In this document: positions 1 through 5,459 of the stretch, piece after piece | How positions within the stretch are numbered: position 1 is the first letter of the stretch | How the letters are laid out: every line of letters starts with the position of its first letter | Assembly (NCBI GenBank): GCA_003133075.1 | Contig: PKZN01000159.1 | Coordinates: 4,298-18,338 of the forward strand | From: Acidimicrobiaceae bacterium | GTDB taxonomy: Bacteria > Actinomycetota > Acidimicrobiia > Acidimicrobiales > RAAP-2 | Length of the DNA: 14,041 bases | Reading direction: 5' to 3' | Program-made: the position numbers and the translations under genes | The notes under the pieces: generated by a model | What the model saw: the letters and a program-made list of their open reading frames with translations, nothing else | Told to the model about the DNA's origin: nothing | Databases searched by the model: none

Positions 1-749
1 TCAGCCAGTTGAACCAGACCTCGGAGACCGCGACCTACGGCGCGCCCTATAACGACAACTCGACCGGTCAACAGCTCGGCCCGCTCAGCTTGGCGAAGTG
101 GGTCGGCGCGAAGATTCGCATCAACACGGTCAACGCCTTCGTCATCGATCCGCTGAAGGCGCTCCCACCACAGCCGGGCCTGACGAGCGCACTCGCCACC
201 TGGTCCGCTGGATCGGCGTCAACGCGCGCCGGCTGGCTACGCCACTACGGCACGGCCGCGACGCACCTGCACGTCGTAAAGGGGTCCATCGAACCGGCCG
301 TCACGAACGCCGGTCCCGTGCCGGTGTTGATGCAGAGCCTCTTGACGATGGCCCGCTCGGGCGCCCTCGATGAAGCACTGGGCAACGAGAATGGCTTCTA
401 CAACACCGACTACACGTTGCCGTTGTTGTTCTTAGAGGACGGGAACTACCTCGGGAACCAGGCTGAACGTCAGCACCTCGGCGGCGACCAGTGGGGCATG
501 ATGAACGAGACCGGGAACTACCCGGGACAGGCGTGGCTCTGGCTCTACACCTTCTGGTACCAGATACCGCCCTTTAATTCGAGCGGTAACGGCGACGTGC
601 TGGTCTGGGCGTTGATGATGCTGCTCTCGGTCGTCTTGCTCTTGGTGCCCTTCATCCCGGGCCTGCGGTCCATCCCACGGCGTACGAGGGTCTACCGGCT
701 CATCTGGCGAGAGCACTACCGGAGCGTCGAACACCCCTCGTTGCGGTGA
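1..749 (+). CDS. C-terminal part of an unrecognised membrane protein (5' end outside window)
   Basis: The reading frame is open to the left edge (in-frame codons from base 3), so the gene probably begins outside the window; the TTG at 9 is unlikely to be the true start. The visible 246 or so residues are mostly polar, rich in Asn, Gly, Trp and Tyr (for example NENGFYNTDY, GGDQWGMMNE), followed by one clear membrane segment at about residues 199-219 (VLVWALMMLLSVVLLLVPFI). A basic tail follows (GLRSIPRRTRVYRLIWREHY). This suggests a large extracytoplasmic portion, one final helix and a cytosolic tail. The tail resembles what I recall from some cytochrome-b-like membrane subunits, but no haem ligands can be identified here, so I assign no function. 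Coding is secure from length and codon pattern. Confidence 0.75.
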   Translation, partial: SQLNQTSETATYGAPYNDNSTGQQLGPLSLAKWVGAKIRINTVNAFVIDPLKALPPQPGLTSALATWSAGSASTRAGWLRHYGTAATHLHVVKGSIEPAVTNAGPVPVLMQSLLTMARSGALDEALGNENGFYNTDYTLPLLFLEDGNYLGNQAERQHLGGDQWGMMNETGNYPGQAWLWLYTFWYQIPPFNSSGNGDVLVWALMMLLSVVLLLVPFIPGLRSIPRRTRVYRLIWREHYRSVEHPSLR

Positions 750-861
750 GGTTCACCACCTCGGTCCGCGACAGAAGTGGAGCAGGTGTCGCAGAGGTGC
801 CGAAGCCGGGCCGGGTAGTGAAGCAGACCTGCCGGAGTCGCTTCGTAGCAAAGGAACCGAA

Positions 862-897
862 GTAATACGGCTCATCGGATTCTGGCGGGGTGACGTT
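862..897. repeat. Left arm of inverted repeat around the MazF module
   Basis: Bases 872-891 are the exact reverse complement of 1726-1745 (20 of 20). Extending inward to 872-897 against 1720-1745 gives 25 of 26. Extending outward to about 862 and 1756 continues the match with one or two gaps and a few mismatches. The arm lies between the upstream membrane-protein gene and the toxin gene. It contains no recognised gene. It could be a terminal inverted repeat of a small non-autonomous element or two opposed copies of a dispersed intergenic repeat. Confidence 0.8.
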
Positions 898-1025
898 CAT
901 CGGACAACGATCGAGCCGAGGACTCGCCAGTTCGGCTTGACCGCGTAAAGGGCTCGTATTTGGTAGTTCTGGAAGTTTTCAAGGCCAAGATCGCCGAGCT
1001 TGTTGCACGTGACCGCACTGTTGAC

Positions 1026-1349
1026 TCAGTACTGGATATCGAGCGCGTAGCACAACGCGTGGTCCAAATGGGCACGTTTCCCAATTCCGAGATGGCCGAC
1101 CCGACTGCTGGCGAGCATGCCTATCGGCAGCGTCACTATGTTGTCGCAGGTGATCACACTCACTTCGGGAAGTCCTTCTTCGGGGCCAACTTCGACCTCC
1201 GAACGAATCCCACGAATCGTTCGTGTAATCGGAGCACAGGTCACGGCCGAGAGAACTTGGATGGCGGCGTCTCGGGTCAACACGCACACCGGACGTCGGC
1301 CAGCAGGGCTTCCCAGATCAGCCCAAATAATGTCACCCCGGGCTACCAA
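1026..1349 (-). CDS. MazF/PemK-type mRNA interferase toxin
   Basis: This 107-residue protein has the full MazF/PemK pattern in order: RGDIIWADL near the N-terminus, RRPVCVLTRD, the PITRTIRG segment, and VITCDNIVTLP. The family cleaves single-stranded mRNA at short sequence motifs and is neutralised by its partner antitoxin. Length is normal for the family and no catalytic segment is missing, so the toxin looks intact. The start is taken as the TTG at 1347-1349, which overlaps the last seven bases of the antitoxin gene, as is common in such pairs; no ATG or GTG fits better. It is presumably translated by coupling to the antitoxin, whose gene comes first. The cleavage specificity cannot be read from sequence. 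Confidence 0.88.
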   Translation of the reverse strand: MVARGDIIWADLGSPAGRRPVCVLTRDAAIQVLSAVTCAPITRTIRGIRSEVEVGPEEGLPEVSVITCDNIVTLPIGMLASSRVGHLGIGKRAHLDHALCYALDIQY

Positions 1350-1588
1350 CTTGGAATTGTCTCGCCCGCCAGTCGGGCGGCAACTTCAACGACGATCGGA
1401 TCCTGTGGAGTGAAACGATACGACGCTTGCAGTTCGGTATCAGCCTGGCGGAGCTCCTCGGCGTCGAGCACCGCGACGGCACCCCTGCGCAGGAGTTCTG
1501 ATCGGTTTGTTCCGCGTTCTGCGGCAAGTCGATCAAGCCGAAAGACGAGATCGTCATCCAATTGCACCAGTACCTCGCGACGTCCCAT
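1343..1588 (-). CDS. Ribbon-helix-helix antitoxin of the MazF pair
   Basis: This 81-residue protein begins with a ribbon-helix-helix DNA-binding domain (about residues 3-42): a short strand REVLVQLDDDLV, then helices around RLDRLAAERG and NRSELLRRGAVAVL. The C-terminal part (QASYRFTPQDPIVVEVAARL) is the usual toxin-binding tail of actinobacterial antitoxins of this kind. It should bind and block the MazF-like toxin encoded just downstream and repress their shared promoter. The ATG at 1588 follows a double palindrome directly, with no Shine-Dalgarno sequence, so the transcript is probably leaderless. The gene overlaps the toxin gene by seven bases. Confidence 0.87.
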   Translation of the reverse strand: MGRREVLVQLDDDLVFRLDRLAAERGTNRSELLRRGAVAVLDAEELRQADTELQASYRFTPQDPIVVEVAARLAGETIPSW

Positions 1589-1590
1589 GA

Positions 1591-1613
1591 ACCATATGGT
1601 AACACATATGTGT
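1591..1613 (-). promoter_or_regulatory. Twin palindromic operator and promoter of the MazF module
   Basis: Two perfect palindromes lie side by side directly upstream of the antitoxin ATG: ACCATATGGT at 1591-1600 and ACACATATGTGT at 1602-1613. Their centres are 12 bases apart, close to one helical turn, and both share a CATATG core. On the minus strand a -10-like TACCAT (1596-1601) sits seven bases before the ATG, inside the palindromes. Ribbon-helix-helix antitoxins typically bind such tandem sites, so autorepression is a well-supported inference. Confidence 0.75.
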
Positions 1614-1719
1614 GGGTCGCCGCCGCCTGCTGTAGAGAGTGCCGAGGTTCTACGAAAAATAACCCAAAAGCACGGCGAGTCCGAAGAGTTCGTAGTTGGA
1701 CTTACTCACCCGGTCGACC

Positions 1720-1756
1720 AACGTGACCCCGCCAGAATCCGATGACCCAGTAATAC
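1720..1756. repeat. Right arm of inverted repeat around the MazF module
   Basis: This arm pairs in inverted orientation with 862-897; the perfect core is 1726-1745. It lies between the MazF module promoter and the 3' end of tRNA-Ala. Read in one frame, both arms would encode the same NVTPPESD string (minus strand on the left, plus strand on the right), but neither belongs to a convincing gene. Confidence 0.8.
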
Positions 1757-1778
1757 AACTTAGGTAGAAACCTCGAAG

Positions 1779-1851
1779 TGGAGACGATGGGGATCGAACC
1801 CACGACCTCAGGCTTGCAAAGCCCGCGCTCTACCAACTGAGCTACATCCCC
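1779..1851 (-). tRNA. tRNA-Ala (anticodon TGC)
   Basis: The minus strand folds as a standard 73-base tRNA. The acceptor stem pairs GGGGATG (5' end, 1845-1851) with CGTCTCC (1780-1786), with two wobble pairs. The D arm carries AGCTCAGTTGGTAGAGC, the anticodon loop is CTTTGCAAG with TGC, and the T arm carries GGGTTCGATCCC. The discriminator base is A and the 3' CCA is not encoded. The right arm of the inverted repeat ends about 23 bases beyond its 3' end. Confidence 0.96.
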
Positions 1852-1861
1852 GTGGTACTCA

Positions 1862-1890
1862 ACTGTACCAAAGGCGTTGCTCGGTCAATC
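1862..1890 (-). promoter_or_regulatory. Promoter of tRNA-Ala
   Basis: On the minus strand, TACAGT (1862-1867) is a good -10 hexamer ten bases before the tRNA 5' end. A -35 candidate lies upstream: TTGACC at 1883-1888 with a 15-base spacer, or GATTGA at 1885-1890 with 17. The same TACAGT hexamer precedes the genes at 5023 and 13962, which supports it as a housekeeping -10 in this genome. Confidence 0.55.
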
Positions 1891-1925
1891 GGTGGTGGTA
1901 CGTCATCGGCGCGGTGACGCCGCGC

Positions 1926-2540
1926 CTATCGAGGAATCTGTCGCACGGACGCCAGGTTCGCACGTGCTCGCGGCCCGACGCGCGTGAGAATCAGTACCGA
2001 CATGACAAGGTCGGTCACGAAGACGCAGCCCGGAAAGAGCGCACCCGCGGTGGTGAAGGCGTGAAGTGTCAAGATCGTTATCGCGCAGTTAGCACAGCCG
2101 AGTAGGAACACCCCGGCCGACTCACTCGCCGGCGCCCGCCAGGACTTGCGCACCGTTGGCCAGCTCGCCACCTGGTCGGCCCCGACGAATGCGACGAGCG
2201 CCACCGTCGATTCGTGCACGAAGCCCCAAAAGATCAGTCCGGCAAGCGCTATCGCCCCACACGCGATATCAAAGACGCCGAGCGTCCAGACGCCGTTGGG
2301 GTTCTTAAAGGAGGCGAGAACGACCGCGAAGGGCACCAGACCCAGCATCAGGGTCATCAACGACGCGAGGCCCACGTGTTGTTGGATCTCGACAGCGAAG
2401 GCGAGGACTCCCTCGATGCCCCACAGTGACCAGGTGACCCGATTGGGCATCGTGACGCCGCGCAGTGTGTCGCGCACGTAGCCGAACGCGCCCAGCGCGG
2501 CGAGGGCCAGCGCGAGGTAGATGAAGCGCGGGTCAATCAC
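1926..2540 (-). CDS. Small multi-spanning membrane protein, PQ-loop-like, function unknown
   Basis: The open frame runs back to 2729, but its first 63 residues are basic, polar and unlike a signal sequence, and they overlap the divergent thioesterase gene. I therefore choose the GTG at 2538-2540, giving 204 residues that start VIDPRFIYLALALAAL. About seven hydrophobic segments follow. Two related motifs, MPNRVTWSLWG near residue 31 and SWPTVRKSW about 100 residues later, suggest a 3+1+3 helix duplication like PQ-loop or SWEET-type proteins; similar uncharacterised proteins exist, but a substrate cannot be named. The 70 bases between this start and the thioesterase ATG would hold both divergent promoters. 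The gene ends 74 bases before tRNA-Ala, on the same strand. Confidence 0.78.
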   Translation of the reverse strand: MIDPRFIYLALALAALGAFGYVRDTLRGVTMPNRVTWSLWGIEGVLAFAVEIQQHVGLASLMTLMLGLVPFAVVLASFKNPNGVWTLGVFDIACGAIALAGLIFWGFVHESTVALVAFVGADQVASWPTVRKSWRAPASESAGVFLLGCANCAITILTLHAFTTAGALFPGCVFVTDLVMSVLILTRVGPRARANLASVRQIPR

Positions 2541-2610
2541 CGTCTCAGTCTGCCCCCGAGACGACCGACGTCGTGGCCGGATCACTCCGGTAGCCTTCGA
2601 CGTCGTGGAC

Positions 2611-3429
2611 ATGCGCGAGTTCTTAGCGATCGAGCGCACGGACGATGCGACGTGGCGCTTTCGCGTCACCGAGCGCCTGATCACGCCGGGCAAGTTCCTC
2701 TTCGGCGGCTGCGGTCTCGCGTCGGGCATCGTCGCCCTCGAAGAAGCGAGCGGCCGACCGACGATCTACGCCGCGGCCCACTACCTGTCCTTCGCGCCCC
2801 TCGACTGCGACGTCACCGTCACGGTGAATCTCGCAGCCGTCGGACACCGGGTCACCCAAGCGCGCGCGACCGCGCTCGTCGACGGACGTGAGATCCTCAC
2901 CGTGAACGCGGCACTCGGATCCGGCAAACTCAGCGCACCCGGGCCGTGGACGACGATGCCCGAGGTACCCGCTCCCGAGGACTGTCCGGCGCGCGTGATG
3001 CCACGCATCTTCGATCGCTCGATCTTCGACCACGTCGAGACGCGCATCGCGCGTGGCCGAGCGTTCGCCAGTTTTGACGGGACCCCCGGTTCGCCGATAT
3101 CTGCCCTGTGGGCGAGGGTGCCCAGCCACCTCGAACCCTCGGCAGCGACCATCGCGATCTTCGGCGACCTTCTCGCCGGTGCTGCGAGTGAGCCACTCGG
3201 ACGCCGCACGATCGGGCAGAGTCTCGACAACACGATTCGCGTCGCGACGCTCGTGCCCACTGAGTGGGTCCTCGTCGACATCCACATGCACGCGTTAGCG
3301 CGAGGGTTCTCCCAGGGCACCGCATTCCTCTGGAGCGAAAGCGGCGTACTGCTGGCCACGGCGAGTCAGTCCATGTCCTCTAAACTCTGGGACCCACCGG
3401 CCGACGAGAACGCCGAAGGCGTGAGGTAG
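2611..3429 (+). CDS. TesB-like acyl-CoA thioesterase (double hotdog)
   Basis: With the ATG at 2611 the protein has 272 residues, normal for acyl-CoA thioesterase II relatives. The frame extends to 2521, but the first 30 residues look non-coding and overlap the divergent membrane gene; a GTG at 2605 is another option. An N-terminal hotdog domain includes FGGCGLASGIVALEEA and AAHYLSFAPL. A C-terminal hotdog includes GQSLDNTIRV, EWVLVDIHMHALARG and LLATASQSM. By family analogy Asp206 in SLDNT and Gln253 in SQSM occupy the positions of the catalytic Asp and Gln of TesB; this is read by eye. It would hydrolyse acyl-CoA esters in the cytosol; chain length is not predictable. No clear Shine-Dalgarno sequence is visible. 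tRNA-Ile starts 14 bases after the stop. Confidence 0.85.
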   Translation: MREFLAIERTDDATWRFRVTERLITPGKFLFGGCGLASGIVALEEASGRPTIYAAAHYLSFAPLDCDVTVTVNLAAVGHRVTQARATALVDGREILTVNAALGSGKLSAPGPWTTMPEVPAPEDCPARVMPRIFDRSIFDHVETRIARGRAFASFDGTPGSPISALWARVPSHLEPSAATIAIFGDLLAGAASEPLGRRTIGQSLDNTIRVATLVPTEWVLVDIHMHALARGFSQGTAFLWSESGVLLATASQSMSSKLWDPPADENAEGVR

Positions 3430-3443
3430 ATTGGTACCCCTGC

Positions 3444-3520
3444 GGGGCTATAGCTCAGTCGGTTAGAGCGCGTCACTGATAATGACGAGGTCGTAAGTTC
3501 GATTCTTACTAGCCCCACCA
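3444..3520 (+). tRNA. tRNA-Ile (anticodon GAT)
   Basis: The sequence folds as a 74-base tRNA with an encoded CCA (3518-3520). GGGGCTA pairs with TAGCCCC in the acceptor stem. The D arm is AGCTCAGTCGGTTAGAGC, the anticodon stem CGTCA/TGACG encloses CTGATAA with anticodon GAT, and the T arm is GTAAGTTCGATTCTTAC. A -10-like TAGATT (3427-3432) overlaps the stop codon of the preceding thioesterase gene and could drive it. It stands alone rather than inside a ribosomal RNA operon. No clear terminator or gene is seen in the 154 bases after it. Confidence 0.96.
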
Positions 3521-3674
3521 CGAGGGTTTCCCGTAAATTAGGGGAAGTCCTTCCCACAATTGCTCCCATAAAGAGAACGACCGACCCTATGACGTCGCGA
3601 TTTGCCAGAAGTCGCACTCGATCAACCCAGGCACCTCGACGATCAACGACCGTTCACGCAACCTCTATCGCGAA

Positions 3675-4052
3675 TTACGTCGGCTCGCTAGAACGGCCCT
3701 TTTGCGCGCCACGGCGAGCAATCCGCTTTTGGTGCTGAGACATGAATGCTGTTCGAGACTCTGGGGGCAGTCGTCCTAGACGGTCCGCAACCGTCAGGTA
3801 CACGTAGCCGCCGTCCCTCTCCTCCACCGCAACAACTTCGATGAAGTCGACTATGTTTTCAGCCCGAAGTCGATAGACAATTCGATGTGTGTTCTGCGGC
3901 CGTCCAGGAATCCCGAAATAGATCTTGTAGCAATCAGTCAGATTGCCGTAACGAGGCATGTCCGAAAGAGCTTCGCCCGCGATGTCCGCCCTAACAAGAC
4001 GACCGAATAGCGTATTGATTCTCTTCGGCAACCTCGCATCGTCTAGAGCCAA
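3675..4052 (-). CDS. RelE-like toxin candidate of a second toxin-antitoxin pair
   Basis: The protein has 125 residues from a TTG at 4050-4052. An N-terminal helical part (LPKRINTLFGRLVRADIAGEAL) leads into a segment typical of RelE/ParE toxins, with CYKIYFG, HRIVYRL and IEVVAVEERDGGYVYLTVADR, then a basic tail. Such toxins usually cleave mRNA on the ribosome or act on gyrase; which applies is unknown. The start is doubtful: the same frame stays open upstream to about 4118, and residues such as ALADIAHLALDDAR look like a natural continuation of the N-terminal helix, yet contain no ATG or GTG. Either TTG is used or the 5' end has been altered. It lies 62 bases after the antitoxin gene, unlike the usual overlap. 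Confidence 0.68.
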   Translation of the reverse strand: MALDDARLPKRINTLFGRLVRADIAGEALSDMPRYGNLTDCYKIYFGIPGRPQNTHRIVYRLRAENIVDFIEVVAVEERDGGYVYLTVADRLGRLPPESRTAFMSQHQKRIARRGAQKGRSSEPT

Positions 4053-4114
4053 ATGCGCAATGTCTGCCAGCGCCGTGGGGCGGATGTCGAGGCGACGCCT
4101 CCGACGCGAAGCCC

Positions 4115-4486
4115 CTACTCAAGGACTGCGTGACTCGTGAGCCTCAGATCCTGCTCGTAAAGTGCTTCATCCTCCGCCGAGTCGTCCTCGGAGATTCCGT
4201 ACTGAAGACCGAACTCCTCGAGTGACATTCCTTGCGAAGCGTCGTCTTGCGCGATTCTCATTGAAATACGGCTTTGCAACATCAAGTCGTCGAGGATGGG
4301 GGCCACCAACTTGAACAACGCTGTCGGCATAATCGTGAGGTCCGGTCGACGGTGCGGGCCACAGAAAACGATTTCAGCCTCCATGCCTTCATTGCGGGAC
4401 GCCTCGGCAAGGACAGAAAGCGAGTCTCGCGCATCAGAAATCGTCATGACCTCGGTGGGTGCAGTTGGCGTGTTCATTCGAAGCAT
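4115..4486 (-). CDS. Phd/YefM-like antitoxin candidate
   Basis: This 123-residue acidic protein has an N-terminal region resembling the Phd/YefM fold: TEVMTISDARDSLSVLAEAS followed by MEAEIVFCGPHRRPDLTIMP, the short strand-helix pattern that contacts operator DNA. The C-terminal part is rich in Asp and Glu (EDDSAEDEALYEQD), as expected for a toxin-neutralising tail. The ATG at 4486 lies six bases after a -10-like hexamer, so the message may be leaderless; a second ATG at 4477 is possible. It sits directly upstream of the RelE-like gene and should repress both genes through the palindrome at 4527-4540. The assignment rests on motif shape and context, not on strong identity. Confidence 0.68.
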   Translation of the reverse strand: MLRMNTPTAPTEVMTISDARDSLSVLAEASRNEGMEAEIVFCGPHRRPDLTIMPTALFKLVAPILDDLMLQSRISMRIAQDDASQGMSLEEFGLQYGISEDDSAEDEALYEQDLRLTSHAVLE

Positions 4487-4492
4487 GGTGAC

Positions 4493-4540
4493 AGTGTACA
4501 GGAAGTTGCACGACTATCTGAGCGTAAATCTGTACAGATT
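4493..4540 (-). promoter_or_regulatory. Promoter and palindromic operator of the second toxin-antitoxin pair
   Basis: On the minus strand a -10-like TACACT (4493-4498) ends six bases before the antitoxin ATG. A perfect 14-base palindrome, AATCTGTACAGATT, occupies 4527-4540, and its TGTACA core recurs at 4495-4500 overlapping the -10. A third partial copy, TGTAC, is at 4546-4550. The layout suggests a repressor binding a TGTACA core over the promoter. The -35 region has no consensus match. Confidence 0.6.
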
Positions 4541-4719
4541 CGCGATGTACCGACACTAGTTGGCACCGCGCCGGAAGAGTACCGGTGGAACCAGCACGCG
4601 TCCTCCTGGTGGGAGATGTTCCCTTTCGTGGTGACCAGATCGAAAAGGCCGGAACTCTCTGACGTAACCAAACGCCTCTCGATTAGGAGTTGGCTCCCTT
4701 GACAACGCCCCTCCAGAGT

Positions 4720-4742
4720 GCACGGGCGAGGATCGCCCGTGC
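4720..4742 (-). terminator. Strong hairpin after the YdeI/OmpD-associated gene
   Basis: GCACGGGCGA (4720-4729) pairs perfectly with TCGCCCGTGC (4733-4742) around a three-base loop. It lies 14 bases past the stop codon at 4757. There is no run of T after it on the minus strand, so it would be a hairpin-only terminator, which is common in high-GC actinobacteria. It may instead protect the 3' end of the transcript. Confidence 0.5.
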
Positions 4743-4756
4743 GTCCCGCGGTGTTC

Positions 4757-5023
4757 CTACTTCCCCGTGCGTTCGCGGTGCGAGCAGCCTGGCCAGCAGC
4801 ATGGCCGGCGCTGTCCTTCTTCCAGCTCTTCTTTGGTTCGGCGGATACGGCGCGCTCTGGTGGCGTCCTGTTTGGCGTCTTCCACCCAACAGATGAACTC
4901 ATTGCGCGCCAGAGGCGTGATATCCCTCCAACATTCGAGAACCGCCGGAGAGGCGAGCAGGACCTCTCGCAGGTCGGCGGGGAGCTTGTGTACGACCCCG
5001 CCGGGCACCCGCTGGCTGCTCAT
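4757..5023 (-). CDS. Small YdeI/OmpD-associated (OmdA-type) family protein
   Basis: This 88-residue protein matches the conserved C-terminal module of the bacteriocin-protection YdeI or OmpD-associated family: LREVLLASPAVLECWRDITP, ARNEFICWVEDAK, RRIRRTKEELEEGQRRPC and the ending PGCSHRERTGK. Actinobacterial genomes often carry it as a stand-alone small cytosolic protein; its biochemical role is not established. Two Cys in RRPCCWPGC and one in FICW are notable for so small a protein, but no metal site is proven. The ATG at 5023 follows TACAGT by six bases, so the message is probably leaderless. A strong hairpin follows the stop codon. It appears to be a single-gene unit. Confidence 0.82.
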   Translation of the reverse strand: MSSQRVPGGVVHKLPADLREVLLASPAVLECWRDITPLARNEFICWVEDAKQDATRARRIRRTKEELEEGQRRPCCWPGCSHRERTGK

Positions 5024-5029
5024 GAAAAA

Positions 5030-5035
5030 ACTGTA
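5030..5035 (-). promoter_or_regulatory. -10 hexamer for a leaderless transcript
   Basis: TACAGT on the minus strand ends six bases (a run of T with a final C) before the ATG at 5023. This places the expected transcription start at the start codon itself. The -35 region shows no consensus. The identical hexamer precedes tRNA-Ala and fhaA. Confidence 0.5.
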
Positions 5036-5459
5036 GCGGTGGCCGGCGCCTCGGAGTGCTCTTCACACGAGCGCGGGCTTCGTCCCCAACTCGCCAACTC
5101 GCCCTGCACTACGGTACGTCCCGTGGGACTCTTTCGGCGCCGAGGAACTCGCGCTCACACACCTAACGACATTCTCGAAGAGGACGCGGAGATGCACGAG
5201 ACCGCGGGCCCGTCACTGCTCGGGCCGGGCGCCCTTGACTTCGACGCCAGCCCCCTCGGTGTGCAACCTCGCCGCGACCGCCAAAGCGACGTCGAAGAAC
5301 TGCGCGCCAGTGCCGACCCCGAAGACGACGGCGCGGAAGAAGAGCTCATCGCGTCCGAGCGTCGCGACGAAGAAGGCCACCCTTAGCGACGTCGCTGCAT
5401 CCTCAACTCAGACGCCGCCGTCGGTGGCTGAGTGACGTGAGCCTAAAATTACGTTTCGC
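5036..5459. other. Gene-poor stretch of about 420 bases
   Basis: No gene here is convincing. Two complementary readings have coding-like GC at third positions. On the plus strand, an ATG at 5192 opens a 64-residue acidic frame ending at 5386 (rich in Asp, Glu and Arg). On the minus strand, a GTG at 5380 opens a 55-residue frame ending at 5213, with hydrophobic stretches such as ELFFRAVVFGVGTG. GAA, GAG and GAC read as TTC, CTC and GTC on the other strand, so at most one can be real, and neither has a ribosome binding site. The stretch may hold a decayed gene and the promoter of the membrane protein at 5460. Confidence 0.4.

Noticed and set aside
748..762. Small hairpin GAGGT/ACCTC after the first gene
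   Set aside because: Only five base pairs, with a competing alternative fold and no T run; too weak to call a terminator.
960..1745. Plus-strand 261-residue frame across the MazF module
   Set aside because: It is antisense to two well-recognised genes, is Ser/Arg-rich and has no family features.
2521..2610. N-terminal extension of the TesB-like protein
   Set aside because: These 30 residues are Arg-rich, do not resemble a hotdog domain, and would overlap the divergent membrane-protein gene.
2541..2729. N-terminal extension of the seven-helix membrane protein
   Set aside because: The 63 added residues are basic and polar and overlap the start of the divergent thioesterase gene; the GTG at 2540 directly precedes the first membrane segment.
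3366..3617. Minus-strand frame of 83 residues across tRNA-Ile
   Set aside because: It contains the VGLVRIELTTSSLSV type of string that arises from reading the antisense of a tRNA; it is a well-known false gene.
3521..3674. Possible attachment site or integrase remnant after tRNA-Ile
   Set aside because: No duplicate of the tRNA 3' end and no integrase-like residues are visible in the window.
4560..4756. Possible gene remnant to the left of the hairpin (frame including SSWWEMFPFVV)
   Set aside because: The frame has no plausible start, no recognisable family and a mixed composition; apart from the hairpin I see nothing supportable.
5192..5386. Acidic plus-strand frame of 64 residues and the opposing hydrophobic minus-strand frame (5213-5380)
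   Set aside because: The two are complementary readings of the same bases, neither has a ribosome binding site or a family match, and I cannot tell which, if either, is coding.
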